A DNA stretch of 64,000 nt, from the NCBI GenBank assembly GCA_029215795.1, contig JARDYH010000002.1, positions 38,610,001 to 38,674,000 of the forward strand, written 5' to 3'. Origin of the DNA: Anniella stebbinsi. Lineage: Eukaryota > Chordata > Lepidosauria > Squamata > Anniellidae. This document shows positions 10,538-22,125 of the stretch, piece after piece; position 1 is the stretch's first letter, and the number at the start of each line of letters is the position of its first letter. The notes beneath the pieces were generated by a model. That model did not search any database. It was not told the origin of the DNA and worked only from the letters and a program-made list of their open reading frames with translations. A program made the position numbers and the translations under genes.

Positions 10538-11282
10538 TGTGATCCAGGAAAAGACCTATCCGGACAATAAGATGATTCTGTGAACCCCCTTTTCTCCCCT
10601 GTGTGTCTCTTCCTTCCGTCCTTCTTGCCCAAGAACTTCATTCTATTCCTCTCCCACTTGATTTTAATTCCTTCCCCCATTTAATTCCATTCCCCCTCCC
10701 ACCCAATTGTCAGGGTTTTCCCCCCCCCCTCTCCATCTGTTTTCAATGGGATATTTTTGTGCTCTCCTGGGGGTGGGGGGGTGGGTGATCCTTAAGATTT
10801 TCCAAATCTCTGCAAACCCTGGAGCCACTATAGAGAGCAATTTTGCTTGTTTAAAAAAAAGTGTATGTTTTTAATTTAGGGCACTGCAGAAGCAGATGGG
10901 GAAGGCAGGGGCTGCATGTGTCCCATGGGTCATGTGATGCCCGTTCCTGTTTTAAGGAGAATAAAAGAAATTCTCTATAAGTGTAAAAGCCTTCAGCTGT
11001 GCAGGCTAAGAGTTATTCTTATAAACCAAGAATGGTGGCAGCCTAAGTTTGAGAAATATAGACAAAGCAGGTCATGCAGTCTGTCCAACCTTGCAGGGTT
11101 GGAGGTGCAGGCAACACATTTGTCACAGTTATAACTGCATGAGCACAGGGAAACTCAAATCAGGATAAGAAGGTATTAGTGTTACTAAATAGCAAGAAAA
11201 GTCTCAAAGGTGTGTTTTAGTAACACTGTATCATAATACCATATCATTAACTCCTTCATCATTAACTCCCTTGTGATAACGT
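10538..11282. other. No recognised gene; mixed unique sequence
   Basis: Contains C-runs at about 10720 and G-runs at about 10770 but no recognised repeat or exon. Confidence 0.4.
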
Positions 11283-11307
11283 CTTCCCTGTTTATTTGCA
11301 GATAATG

Positions 11308-11505
11308 GGCCTGTTCGGACAACACACTAAGCCATGGTTAGGCTTAGTTTGCAGTAAATGGTTAGTGAGCGTGTTTAAACCATGGTTATGTAGCCACCCT
11401 AGTTAGGAATGGCTCACATGACACGCAAAATCATGGTTCACACGACACATTAAGCCATAACGTTTTGCCCAAAGTGATTAACCATCATGGCATAGTGTGT
11501 CTTCT
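11308..11505. mobile_element. Palindromic-tile MITE (CCTGTTCGGACAACAC ends)
   Basis: Starts GGCCTGTTCGGACAACACAC and ends near 'tagtgtgtcttctaa'. The interior is a string of short palindromes around CCATGG ('taagccatggttaggctta', 'aaaccatggtta', 'aatcatggttc'). Shares terminal sequence with the elements at 5369, 32723, 39551 and 44505. Flanked by a 21-22 bp direct repeat, GTCTTNCCTGTTTATTTGC plus AG. Confidence 0.55.
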
Positions 11506-11875
11506 AAAAAGGGTAAATGTCTTTCCTGTTTATTTGCAGTTTATTTGCATTTGATTCTAATGAAATTTTCCCCATATATGCAGCAAGCATATCAAAATGG
11601 GGATAATAACTATGTCACTGGGAAAAAAGGGCTACAAGTAGAATATTAGAGTCCCAATGGTTTTCCAACCACATTCTCATGGATTTTTCATTACGCTGTA
11701 ATATTTTCCTCATGTGTTCTCCCGTCTATTATTATTGTGGAAAAATGCTACATCAGCCCTTTTCTTGCATAGCTGCTCTTCTTAAGTAACCACAACATGA
11801 AGATAAAAAATTCTCATTTCTAAAGTTTCAGTGATTTAAGAACCAGTGTTGTAGTATACTTGGGACCAGGAAGAC
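11506..11875. other. No recognised feature
   Basis: AT-rich unique-looking sequence, apart from the direct repeat copy at about 11519-11540. Confidence 0.4.
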
Positions 11876-11878
11876 AAA

Positions 11879-12132
11879 GGCCTAATCCACATCAAGCCGG
11901 ATATAGCACTATGAAAGCAGTATGAAAGCAGTATATAAAAGTCAGGAGCCACACCAAGCAGGATATAGCACTATGGAAGTGGTATGAAAGTGGTATATGT
12001 ATGTGCCAATGGAACCCAACAGTTCTCAGTGAACTTCAATACCGCTATAAAGCAGTAGTGTGGCTCCTGCCTTTTATATACCGCTTTCATACTGCTTTCA
12101 TAGTGCAATATCCTGCTTGGTGTGGATTAGGT
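11879..12132. mobile_element. Palindromic MITE (GGCCTAATCCACAC family)
   Basis: Terminal inverted repeats GGCCTAATCCACATCAAGC and GCTTGGTGTGGATTAGGTC. Subterminal repeats 'gatatagcactatgaaagca' occur directly and inverted, forming a foldback of about 255 bp. A second, interrupted copy is at 48961-49040 plus 50186-50232. It abuts, and seems to have replaced the 5' end of, the SINE at 12133. Confidence 0.75.
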
Positions 12133-12312
12133 CAAAGATTCAAATCCCTGTTTAGCTATGAAGCTCACTGGGTGACCTTGGCCCAGTCACTATCTCTCAA
12201 CCTAACCTACCCCACAGGGCTGTTGCAAGGATAAAGGGGTGAGTGAGTGACATTCTATGCCACCTTGACCTCCTTGGAGAAAAGGCAGGATATAAACATC
12301 CCATTTTTCTTC
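12133..12312 (+). mobile_element. tRNA-derived SINE (MIR/CORE-like), 5' truncated
   Basis: The B-box-like GATTCAAATCC at about 12137 is followed by the core 'ctgggtgaccttggcccagt' and 'ctaccccacagggctgttg', then 'aaggcaggatataaacat'. The A box is missing where the MITE begins. This family recurs at 24765, 35397, 55905, 56963 and 63675. Confidence 0.75.
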
Positions 12313-12384
12313 TAATGGATTCAGGGCAGCATATTTTATTCCCACTTCCCTCACTACAGGCTCAAGAATATAAGATGATTTATG

Positions 12385-12437
12385 CTAGATCAGTTCAAAG
12401 ACTTAACTAGTCCAGCATTCTATTCCCACAGTGTTCA
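12385..12437 (-). mobile_element. CR1 3' terminus, short antisense piece
   Basis: 'actagtccagcattctattc' on plus matches the last 50-60 bases of minus-strand CR1 copies. It lies head to head against the plus-strand CR1 that follows. Confidence 0.55.
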
Positions 12438-12924
12438 ACCAGATGCGACCACACTTAGAATACTGTGATCAGAACTGTACACCACACCTAAAAAAAAAAA
12501 TTTGTAGAGCTGGAAAAGGTGCAGAAAAGGGCAACTAAAATTATCAAGGGGCTGGAGCATCTCCCCTATGAGGCAAGGTTACAACAGCTGGGATTGTTTA
12601 GCTTGGAAAAAAGGAGGCTATGGGGAGACATGATAGAGATGTACAAAATTATACCTGGTGTGGAGAATGTGGATAGGGAGATATTTTTCTCCCTCTCTCA
12701 ACACTAGAACCTGGGGTGATCCCATGAAGCTGATTGGCGGGAGATCCAGGAAGTACTTCACAAACTATGGAATTTGCTACCATGAGACGTGGTGATTGCC
12801 ACCAATTTGGATGGCTTTAAAAGGGGGTTGAATAAATTTCTGGAGGAGAAAGGCTATCAACAGCTACTAGTCCTGATGGCTATATACTACCTCCATATCA
12901 GAAGCAGTAAGTCTCCTGAGCACC
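12438..12924 (+). mobile_element. CR1 LINE, 3' ORF2 fragment
   Basis: Plus-strand CR1 with residual codons: the frame from 12519 reads [20 protein letters not shown], and from 12789 TNLDGFKRGLNKFLEEKG. Stops and frame changes separate them. It joins the following L2 directly, so the frame at 12789-13112 is a chance CR1-L2 fusion and not a gene. Confidence 0.85.
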
Positions 12925-15030
12925 TCCCACCCCTGGACGACTGGAGCGCCAATGGTGGAAAACTCGATTTATATCTTACAAGACACAACATAGAGTACAT
13001 AGAGAACACCTTCGTTCTTATCGGGTGGCAATATGTGCAGCGAAGTAAGTTTTCTTCTCAGCATGCATTGCATCTGCGAATTCACGTCCAGCAGAACTAT
13101 TCAGGGTGGTGAGAGGTCTAACTTAGGCACCTTCCCACCTGAACCCGATTTTAGAGCCTTCGGCAATTCGCTGTGATGCCTTTAATGACCATTTCACAGA
13201 TAAAATCTCTTGGATAAGAGGCGACTTAGATGCCGTCGTTATAGCAGAGGCTGACAATGGAGCGTCCAGCAACTCCGTGAGTAGAATTAGACTGGATCAG
13301 TTTCAGTTGGTGAGTACTGAGGATGTGGACAAGCTGCTTGGACGAGTGAGGAAGACGACTTGCCCTCTCGATCCCTGTCCTTCTTGGCTGGTCGCCCAGG
13401 GAGGAGATGTAATTAGACTCCAATTACAACACATTATTAATACATCTCTCAGGGAGAGGAGTTTTCCATCCTGTCTAAAAGAAGCGGTTGTACAGCCACT
13501 TCTAAAAAAGCCCTCCCTGGACCCCCTGGATCTTAATAACTATAGACGCGTATCAAATCTTCCGTTTTTGAGCAAGGTGATCGAGAGGGCAGCTGCCTTC
13601 CAACTCCAAGCAATCTTGCATGATACAGATTTTCTAGACCCATTTCAAACCGGCTTCAGGGCAGAATATGGTGCTGAGACTGCTATGGTCGCCTTAGCAG
13701 ATGATCTACGCTTGAGTACTGACAGGGGGAGTGTGTCCCTGCTGGTACTTCTGGACCTCTCAGTGGCTTTCGATACCGTTGACCAAGGTATCTTTCTGGA
13801 ACGCCTGAGGGGATTGGGAATTGGGGGCATTGTGCTTCAGTGGCTCTGGTCCTACCTCTCGGGCAGGTTCTAGATGGTGATGCTTGGGGATAGTTGCTCC
13901 TCAAAGAAGGAGCTGTTGTGTGGCGTACCTCAAGGCGCCATCCTTCCCCCAATGCTGTTTAACATCTACATGAAACTGCTGGGAGAGATCATCTGGAGGC
14001 ATGGGGCGGGGTGCTATCAGTATGCTGATGACACCCCAATATATTTCTCCATGCCTTTGACAACAGCGTCAGCTAAGGATAGTGTGTCTCCTCTGAATGA
14101 ATGCTTGGAGGCGGTAATGGGCTGGATGAGGAAAAACAAACTGAAGCTGAATCCAGACAAGATGGAGGTGCTTGCTGTCAAAGGCCCCAATCTAGGTTTG
14201 GAGGTGTGTCAATCAGCTCTGGATGGGGTTACACTCCCCCTGAAAGGCTGTGTCCGCAGCTTGGGGGTGCTCCTGGATCCGTTGCTCCAAATGACAGCTC
14301 AGATAAATGTGACGGCCAGGAGTGCCTACTATCAGCTTCAGCTGATACACCAGCTGTGCCGCTTCCTAGAGTTGGAAGACCTAAAGACAGTAGTGCACGC
14401 GCTGGTAACTTTGAGGCTCTACTTCTGCAAAGCGCTGTTCATAGGGCTACCTTTGTGCCTAGTCCGGAAACTTCAACTAGTTCAAAATATGGCAGCCAGG
14501 TTGGTCACCGGTACATCTAGGGGTGACCATATTACACCAGCTTTAAAATCGCTTCACTGGCTGCCAATTAGTTTCCGGGCGAAGTACAAAGTGTTGGTCA
14601 TTACCTTTAAAGCCCTACATGGTTTGGGTCCAGGTTACTTGTGGGATCACCTTCTCCCATATAATCCGCCCCGCACTCTCAGGTCCTCTGGGAAGAATTT
14701 ACTACAGTTGGCCAAGATTAGGTTGACAACCGTTACCCAGAGGACCTGCCATTCCCAGACTGTGGAACGACCTGCCGGGAGAGATCCGCCAACTTACCAG
14801 TCTTCTAGAATTTAAGAGAGTTATAAAGACTGATCTCTTCCGGCAGGCCTACCCAGCTGAATTTTAAGACTTGGTTGCTTTTAATGATGTATTAATTTTT
14901 ATATGCTTTAAATCAGTTTTATGTATTTTATATTGTCTGTATGATGTTGTTCCCCGCCTTGATCCAGAAGGGAGAGGCGGGTAAGAAATAAATTATTATT
15001 ATTATATTATTATTATTATTATTATTATTG
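12925..15030 (+). mobile_element. L2 LINE, ORF2 RT to 3' end, one early stop
   Basis: A 5'-truncated L2 copy, the longest coding remnant here. After a decayed linker (RCDAFNDHFTDKI-like text from about 13160), a single frame runs 13277-14815, broken by one TAG at 13871-13873, where relatives have CAG. Motifs in order: LNNYRRVSNLPFL, LLVLLDLSVAFDTVD, GVPQGAILPPMLFNIYMKLL, the catalytic YADD box (14021-14032), NKLKLNPDKMEVL, and the C-terminal LHWLPISFRAKYKVLV. A frameshift near 14750 moves the final block (WNDLPGEIR-like) to another frame. The 3' UTR ends in an (ATT)n tail at 14990-15030. Non-functional as it stands. Confidence 0.92.
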
Positions 15031-15034
15031 CCTT

Positions 15035-15228
15035 CTTCACATCACAAAAAAACACCCCAGTAAGTCCGAAATTAAGACAAAAGTTGCCGTTGTCTCCTGC
15101 TGTGTGCAGGGGAAGCAGTGCGATCAGAACTGCCAACTGAATGGGCAGGAAGTAACCAGCAACGAAAGTGGGAGTGGAGAAGCAACAGTAGGGAAGCGTG
15201 ATTTCCCTTCATCTGATGGAGCTCTACA
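15035..15228 (-). mobile_element. Partial copy of the 10183 hAT-like MITE
   Basis: The reverse complement begins 'gagctccatcagatgaaggg' and keeps 'cccattcagttggcagttct' and 'cacacagcaggaga', in the same order as 10183-10370. Abuts the L2 tail. Confidence 0.6.
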
Positions 15229-15545
15229 TATTCTTGTAGAAAATTCCATACTTTCACTATGTGCTGTGTGAAGTACTTCCAGTTGTCTTTCCTGAGCTTC
15301 ATGGGATGACCCTGGATTCTAGCATTAAGAGAGCAGGCGAGGTTTTCCCCCTATTCACTTTCTCCATACCACGTATAATTTTATACATCATTCTCACACC
15401 CCCTTTACTCAATGTTTTTCTAAGCTATAGAGCCTCAAATGTCACAGCCTTTCATTTTGATTTACCTTTTCTGCACCTTTTTTCAGGTCTTCAAAATCCT
15501 GTTTAAGGTGGGTGACCAGAAGTGCACACAGCATTCTACATGTGG
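15229..15545 (-). mobile_element. CR1 LINE, 3' fragment
   Basis: Plus-strand signatures 'tcatgggatgaccctggatt', 'cgtataattttatacatc' and 'aggtgggtgaccagaagtgc' are the antisense of CR1 terminal ORF2. More diverged than the 51291 copy. Confidence 0.75.
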
Positions 15546-17654
15546 AAAATATTTTAAAACACTAGCCCAGATTATCATGATCTACTTTACTGTTAGATAA
15601 ATTTCCATTTTCAGTGCCATTATAAAACCATTAATTTATGTGAAGCATTAGGAGCAATTAAGAAGACTGCTATATAAATGATAAATTATCTGATAAAACT
15701 GTTTCCTACCAATTTGAGGATCCCTCGCACTCCCACCTGAAAACTAATGAAGCATTTCAGCATGTTTTCACTGTACCAGGAATATGTTTTGTATTACTGC
15801 CTTGCCAACTCTTATCAGAGCTATTTTTTAAACTACTTCAAAATTTAGGAAAAGCTCTTCCTAAGAAGAAGGAGATCACACAGACAACTAGAACACAGAA
15901 ACATGAACTATCTAACATTGCTATGGCAACTAGAGTGCATGGTAGGCATATGGACTGAACATCAAATTGAGCTTTTTGAACAAAGATTTTAAAAACAAAA
16001 CAAAACTATGCCTCATGAAATATTCAAAACAGTAATGTGGAAAATCCATAATTTGCCTACCCTCCACATTTAAGTATCTTGTTGGGGGAGAGATAAGGGA
16101 AGAACAAAAGTCTGCCTATAATAGCAGGGAAGCAAAGAGGTTAGAATTTTATAAAATAGACAGCTTGCCAAGAAGGAGATACATTTTACTCTGCTAAATT
16201 TGAGTTATGCTACAAACACATCTAAATTATTAGCAAAGACTGAAAGTGTTAATGAATTAATTGGGACTGATCAAGCAACTGAAGAATGTAGATTTGTAGT
16301 CAGATTCTTGGGAGAAACAGGGTGGGAGAGAAGCATCCTACCTATACATAACTATCTGGATCCAGATAAATGTAAACATACAACCTCAACTTTGCATTGC
16401 ACTCAATTAATGTCTGCCAAGGCTCTATTGAGCAGGTCAGCTGAACTTGTGGTACTAACCTGATTCACCACTCAGTTATGTATCCACACTGCAACCAAGC
16501 ACAGTTGCAAATACAATCCTAAAATCACATTTTTAGGTTATCAGCATTTTTTCTGTCCTAAGCCACACTGTGTAACCCTCCACTCCATTTGCAATTTGCA
16601 AAGAAGGGAACTTTGTGCAAGTTAAGGATCTGTCCAGCTGTCCAAGTACTCCACTACTGTTTAGCAGATTTCAGAGTGGGTAGTATGTATGTGTCTTGGA
16701 GAAATCAAGCCCCTCAAGAAATGTTCTTTTTAATTTGTTACTGTTCTAAATTATATCTATGTATTCTGAAACACATTTGACTTGTCCCACTGCTTTCTCC
16801 CTTGTTTAGGGGAAACACACTAATATTTTACTGGTAAAATATGCCATTGAACTTTCACCTCTTGTCTTGAGACAATTTGTATTTAACTCATGACCACATG
16901 AATTAAGAGCCTATGCAGTTCCAAGGTAATTTGCTACTAGACAGAGGCCAGCTAGCTATTAAAAACCAAATAGTAGTTTTACAAAACAGTTGGCTTATGA
17001 TGAAAAGTCCAGAAACACAGCTAAGTAGACAGGTTAAATTGCATCTCAATTTTATGGTGATATGTTACAAATCTTTCCAGCTTAGGAATGACATGGGAAA
17101 TATTTTCTAGTCAAGAAGCACCATGGGAAAAATAATAAACCTGATATATAGAACAGAATGACATTGTTAGAACGCTATTTTTCAGAAAGATACTTTGCCT
17201 ATTAAAAAATTCTTGAGTCATAAGCAGGGAATCTACTAGTCACATGAGACTGGATGCAAGCTAAGGAACACAGATATGGTGCCACGGCAGTTAAGCTGCT
17301 AACCTTCAATTTTTATATATCTTTTGTAGAACTAGAACTATTGACCCAGATTAAATAGTTTAAATTGATGGATCAGACCATGTCTATTCATGCAAATGTA
17401 AATATGCTGACAAATCACCAAGCTTGAACAATATCCTGTTACTTGAAGAAGCCATAATAATTAGAAATTCCAGTGATGCAAAATGGAAAGATTAAATTCC
17501 TTAATAGCATGTGCAACTCCACATCTACTCAGGATGGTGACAGGTTTTCTACTCATGCACATGTCATCTGCATTATTTAACGTAGATGCCAAGGGACTAT
17601 GATTTGGAGACCACTACATAATTTGGGTGAATGTTACCATCTACTAACTAGAGC
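15546..17654. other. No recognised gene; unique-looking sequence
   Basis: About 2.1 kb of AT-rich sequence without recognised repeat ends. Frames of 61-87 codons (for example 16200-16463) show no family signature, coding bias or splice context I can defend. Confidence 0.45.
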
Positions 17655-17893
17655 GTAGCTGTGACACCTAAAAGACTAGCAAATATATTCTGGCATAAAC
17701 CTTCATGGATTATAGCCCACTTCATCAGATCCGTGGAAAGTTTCATGTTTATATACATGGAATATCGTGGTAGGGGAGGAATAATTTATCATTCTTTCTC
17801 TGTTTACAATCCCACTCCCTACATACTAACACATGAAATTCTCCATAATATGCTCATGCCAGAATAAATTTGTCTTTCAGGTGCCTTAAGAAT
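17655..17893 (+). mobile_element. Unclassified interspersed repeat (CTTCATCAGAT family)
   Basis: Matches the family text 'acctaaaagactagcaaata', 'ccacttcatcagatccgtg' and 'aataaatttgtctttcaggtg', also seen at 28569 and in a fragment at 57868. Its ends look like inverted copies of 'gtcttt-aggtgcc'. I recall such sequences as common in turtle and squamate genomes, possibly Penelope-like, but cannot confirm the class. Confidence 0.55.
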
Positions 17894-18442
17894 GTTGTTT
17901 TTACCATCTACTAGAATAGCCACAGAATGAAACTTCCTTTCATTCACATGTTAGAGGAATAAAATCTTCTTACTTATAATGTTGAAGGGAAACAGCAAAT
18001 GACACAGCTCAGCCTTATACTAGAAAGTCGGGAAGATATCGCTGGAAGGATAACAGTAAGGGAAGACATATGATTGTGGCCAAAATTAGGGTTCCAAGGC
18101 TAAAGAACGCTACATAGCTAGATCCAAGCTTGTACCAATAAAGGCTTTCTGAAATATCTAAGAGCCCTTCACATTTTGACAAGCCCACTTATGAAATTCC
18201 AAAGAGTTTTAAAAATGGTTTACAGTGCAGTGCAGAGAAAAGCATTAAGAAAAAAAAAGTCTACCCCCTCTCCTTTCATTACTGTTTGCCCTCCTAGGTA
18301 GCCTGGGTGTTTATTCTTCTTTATAGTGTGTGTCATTAACAATTTAACACCTCTAAACTTTGTCAGTTTTTTTCTTCCACTCCTATGAAAACTCCAATTA
18401 ACTTCTTTTGTCTCATCATCTCTGCTACTCTATACTTTTCAC
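17894..18442. other. No recognised feature
   Basis: AT-rich unique-looking sequence with a short A-run near 18250. Confidence 0.45.
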
Positions 18443-18521
18443 AGCACAATTTTATACAAGTCTACCCAAAACAAAGTTTCACTGAGTTGAACCCAGGGAA
18501 GAAGGTATAGAATTGCAACCC
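18443..18521. mobile_element. CAATCCTATACA palindromic repeat, diverged
   Basis: 'acaattttatacaagtctac', 'cactgagttgaaccc' and 'ggtatagaattgcaa' match the foldback family best seen at 40928-41019. Confidence 0.4.
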
Positions 18522-19425
18522 TAGTCTTCTAAAATCTCATCTTAGCCTACTTTCAGTCTTGTATTCTACCATTTTTTTCCAGCTCCTTTTTTTAACCTTC
18601 ACTACTTATTTCACTATTCTCAACTTCACTTTTTACGGTATTCCCTTTTACAGTCATCCATTCATTCACTGAAAAATGCATGCATTTATTTGTTGTGTTT
18701 GTATCTCTTCCATTGCCTGCCCCTTTTTCTGGAATGCTCTACCTCTTGATAAGCAAACACAAGCATTTGTTACAACTGAGATAGGTTCTCTCCGGCATTT
18801 GCCTACTGAACATTTTCTCAATTTCTCTCTCTATTCCTTTTATTTACAAATCCTCTTCCCCAATTCTGTCTTTTAGATTACAAGGCTCTACACAGAATCT
18901 GCAACTTTTGTTATTCATTATTGCCAAAAGCACCACTATTCATGTACAGAATTTTGTATATTCCTACAGGGATTCCAGGAAACAAGATTTAAGAAATCAG
19001 CCAAGATACTGGGAATAGAATAGGTTTAACTCACATTTGTATAACAAAGCAATTTCCCAAAATTTAAGCTTTATGACATTGCCCAGCACTGATGTCATTT
19101 TAACAGAATACAATATTCAGTTCTTATATTTCTGTGCAATCATGAAGATGTTGTAGACCAGAACTATCCTATTGAAAACTATATTCTGAAATATGTTCAG
19201 AAAGATCCACTCCCCATAGTCAGCATTCTGGTTTATTACACACATCACTGAGCCTCTCTGGGGAAACTATTCCACAGAAAGCTATCTCCCTAGTGATCAT
19301 CTGCTGACTTCACTGGACAAGGGCACACAGAGCAGATCCTCTGATGAGGATCTTAAGGATCTTGAGTAGGTACATGGAGGGGGGTGAACTTTTAGTAAGC
19401 TGGTCCCAAGCCATTGGCCTGAGGT
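18522..19425. other. No recognised feature
   Basis: Unique-looking AT-rich sequence. A 66-codon frame at 18676 has hydrophobic content but no family signature. Confidence 0.45.
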
Positions 19426-19429
19426 GCAT

Positions 19430-19530
19430 TTAGACAATCACAGTGGGGGAAGAAGCCATCGTGGCTTCTCCCCCCACGCCACCCCACCCCTGAATGTGCT
19501 GCACATGCAACCGCCATTTGCATTATTCCC
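19430..19530. mobile_element. MITE arm, separated from a partner arm by L2
   Basis: Contains the palindrome GAAGCCATCGTGGCTTC and 'gccatttgcattattcc'. The reverse complement of 21757-21832 has the same order of blocks. The two arms are now 2.2 kb apart, with L2 sequence between them. Confidence 0.45.
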
Positions 19531-19532
19531 TT

Positions 19533-19785
19533 CAGTGTGGTGGCCCTCACCCTATGGAATTCCCTGCCTCTGGAGATCAGGTAGGTGCCAACTTTGTATT
19601 CCTTCCAGCACCTCTTGAAAATGTTGTTGTTCCAGTAAGTCTTCCCTCAATGACCAGCTGTGATTTTATTGCACTTTTGTTTCTTTTAAAAATGTATTTT
19701 AATTGTACCTTTATTCTGTTTTTATTCTTTTATTCGATTTGTCCACTGCTCCAAAATTCTTCAATGGGAAGTGATATATATAGCA
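19533..19785 (+). mobile_element. L2 LINE, 3' end fragment
   Basis: 'accctatggaattccctgcc' and 'ccagtaagtcttccctcaat' correspond to the L2 C-terminal WNxLPxE region and the following 3' UTR. No tail, because the next L2 follows directly. Confidence 0.65.
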
Positions 19786-19789
19786 GGTG

Positions 19790-21595
19790 AATCTATCAAG
19801 ATGTCCAGAGTACAGGCTTGTCTTGTTTTCTTGGATGAGTTTCAGTTGATACAGCTTGAGGATGTTGACAAGGTGCTTGGACAGGTTCGTGCGACCGCCT
19901 CTGTATTGGATCCTTGCCCCTCTTGGCTAATAAAAGCTAGCAGGGATGGAACAGCCGGCTGGGCCAGGGAAGTGATTAATGCCTCTCTACGAGAGGGAGT
20001 GGTCCCAGGCCGTTTGAAGGAGGTAGTGAGACCACTCCTGAAGAAATCTTCCCTAGACCCCGAAAATCTCAATAACTATAGACCGGTGGCACATGTTCCA
20101 TTCCTGGGCAAGGTCCTGGAGTGGGTGGTTGCAAGCCAGCTACAGACACTCTTGGATGAGACTGATTATCTGGATCCATTTCAGTCCAGCTTCAGGCCTG
20201 GCTTTGACACAGTAACAGCCTTGGTCACCCTGTATGATGACCTATGTCAGGAGAAAGACAGGGGGAGTGTGACTCTGTTGATTCTCCTTGATCTTTCAGT
20301 GGCTTTCGATACCATCGACCATGGTATCCTTCTGGGACGACTGGCTGAGTTGGGAGTGGGAGGCACTGCATTGCAGTGGTTCCACTCCTACTTGGCGGGG
20401 CGGCTCCAGAAGGTGGTGCTTGGGGGACAATGCTTGACCCCATGGATTCTCCAGTATGGGGTCCCACAGGGGTCAGTCTTGTCCCCCATGCTGTTCAACA
20501 TCTACATGAAACCGTTGGGTTTTGGAGTCAGTATGCTGATGACACACAACTCTATTTCTCCTTTTCATCTTCAGCAGGTGAGACTGTCGATGTGCTGAAC
20601 CAGTGCCTGGTTGCGACAATGAACTGGATGACGGCTAACAAACTGAAACTCAATCCAGACAAGACTGAGATGCTGTTAGTGGGTGGTTCTGCTGACCGGA
20701 TGGAGAGTGTTCAACATGTTCTGGATGGGGCTGCACTCCCCCTGGAGCGGGTTCGTAGTTTGAGGATTCTCCTAGAACCATCTCTGTCACTTGAGGCTCA
20801 GGTGGCCTAAGTGGCACGGAGTGCCTTCTACCAACTTCAGTTGGTGGCCCAACTACACCCATATCTGGACAGGGATAACCTGGCTTTAATTGTCTACGCT
20901 CTGGTAATCTCTAAATTGGATTACTGCAATGCACTCTACGTGGGGCTGCCTTTGAAGACGGTTCGGAAGCTGCAGCTTGTGTAAAATGCAGCAGCCAGAT
21001 TGATAACAGGAACCAGAAGGTTCAAGCATATAAGACCTTCTCTGGCCCGCTTGCATTGGCTGCCTATACGTTTCTGAGCCCAATTCAAGGTGCTGGTTCT
21101 ACCCTATAAAGCCTTATACGACTTGGGACCACAATACCTGATGGAACGCCTCGTCTGACACGAACCTACCCGTGCACTACGATCCACATCTAAGGTCCTC
21201 CTCTGGTTGCCTACTCAGAGGGAAGCACGGAGGGTGGCAACAAAGGAGAGGGCCTTCCCCCCCCCCCAATTATGGAATTATCTCCCCGACGAGGCTCACC
21301 TGGCACCAACATTGTTATCTTTTCGGCACCATGTCTAGACTTTCCTCTTCTCCCAGGCATTTAACAGCGTATGATGAGGGGGTTTGTGTTGTTGTTGTTG
21401 TTGTTGTTGTGCTTTGACCCAGAATTGTTGTTTTTAAAGGACATTGTAATTATAACTTGTTTTTATGCTTTTTATGGTTTAAAATTTTGTATATTGGTGT
21501 TTTTAATCTTCAATGATTTTAATTTTTGTAAACCGCCCAGAGAGCTTCAGCTATAGGGCGGTATATAAATGGAAATAATAATAATAATAATGATG
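19790..21595 (+). mobile_element. L2 LINE, RT to 3' tail, frameshifted
   Basis: A 5'-truncated L2. Frame 19771-20598 carries the RT finger and palm motifs (LNNYRPVAHVPFL, LLILLDLSVAFDTIDH, YGVPQGSVLSPMLFNIYMKP). A small deletion near 20515, between the MKP block and YADD, shifts the catalytic YADD box to the frame at 20376-20810. Further nonsense codons are TAA at 20808 and TAA at 20982. The 3' UTR has the typical 'aaccgcccagagagcttcag' and 'gggcggtatataaatg' and ends in (AAT)n at 21574. A (GTT)n stretch lies at 21390. Inactive, and from a subfamily closer to the 38025 copy than to the 12925 one. Confidence 0.92.
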
Positions 21596-21756
21596 AGAAA
21601 AAATAAATCAATAAGTAAATAAAATTATTCCCATCATATGGCATGGAGGGCTTCACACCAACCCTAAAACATCTACTGCACATCATGGGTTGTAGGGTGG
21701 GTACAATGCCCCCACATGCCAGTTTTTGACGACAAACCAACCGGTGCTTCAGCACA
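21596..21756. other. AT-rich tail and unassigned sequence between L2 and MITE arm
   Basis: Tail-like A-rich sequence, then unassigned text with 'gggttgtagggtgggtacaa'. Confidence 0.35.
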
Positions 21757-21832
21757 GGAAATAATGCAAATGTTGGTCACATGTGTGGGGGCAGAAGCCA
21801 TAATGGCTTTTTCCTCCACTGCGATCGTCCAA
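21757..21832. mobile_element. MITE arm, partner of 19430
   Basis: Reads 'ggaaataatgcaaatg', then 'cagaagccataatggctttt', then 'tccactgcgatcgtcc', which is the reverse order and strand of 19430-19530. Confidence 0.45.
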
Positions 21833-21834
21833 CC

Positions 21835-22125
21835 CAGTCCTGGTTTGCACAACTAGAAGGTCGTTAATAAGCCATGGTGGCTTGTTAACCACCCCCACGA
21901 GTCCCAGTCCCATGCCAGCCCAATTTACATAATTACTCTCACTGGGCCTTGTTCTAGAGTTGCTGGTTTGATAATCGCCTCAACCAATCACTCCCACAGA
22001 GTTCGGATGGCATAACAAGCTGTGGCCAGTGAAGGTAATTATGTAAATTGGGTTAACATGTGCAGGGTGATTAACAAACCACTGGAACTTATTAACCACC
22101 CTCATGTCATGTAACCAGGTCCATT
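21835..22125. mobile_element. Palindromic MITE-like element
   Basis: 'cagcccaatttacataatta' (about 21917) pairs with 'taattatgtaaattgggtta' (about 22037). Outer blocks 'ggcttgttaaccacccc' and 'agggtgattaacaaacca' also pair. Probably a member of the palindromic-tile group. Confidence 0.5.

Noticed and set aside
12789..13112. 107-codon frame as a small gene
   Set aside because: A chance fusion of CR1 terminal codons with L2 sequence.
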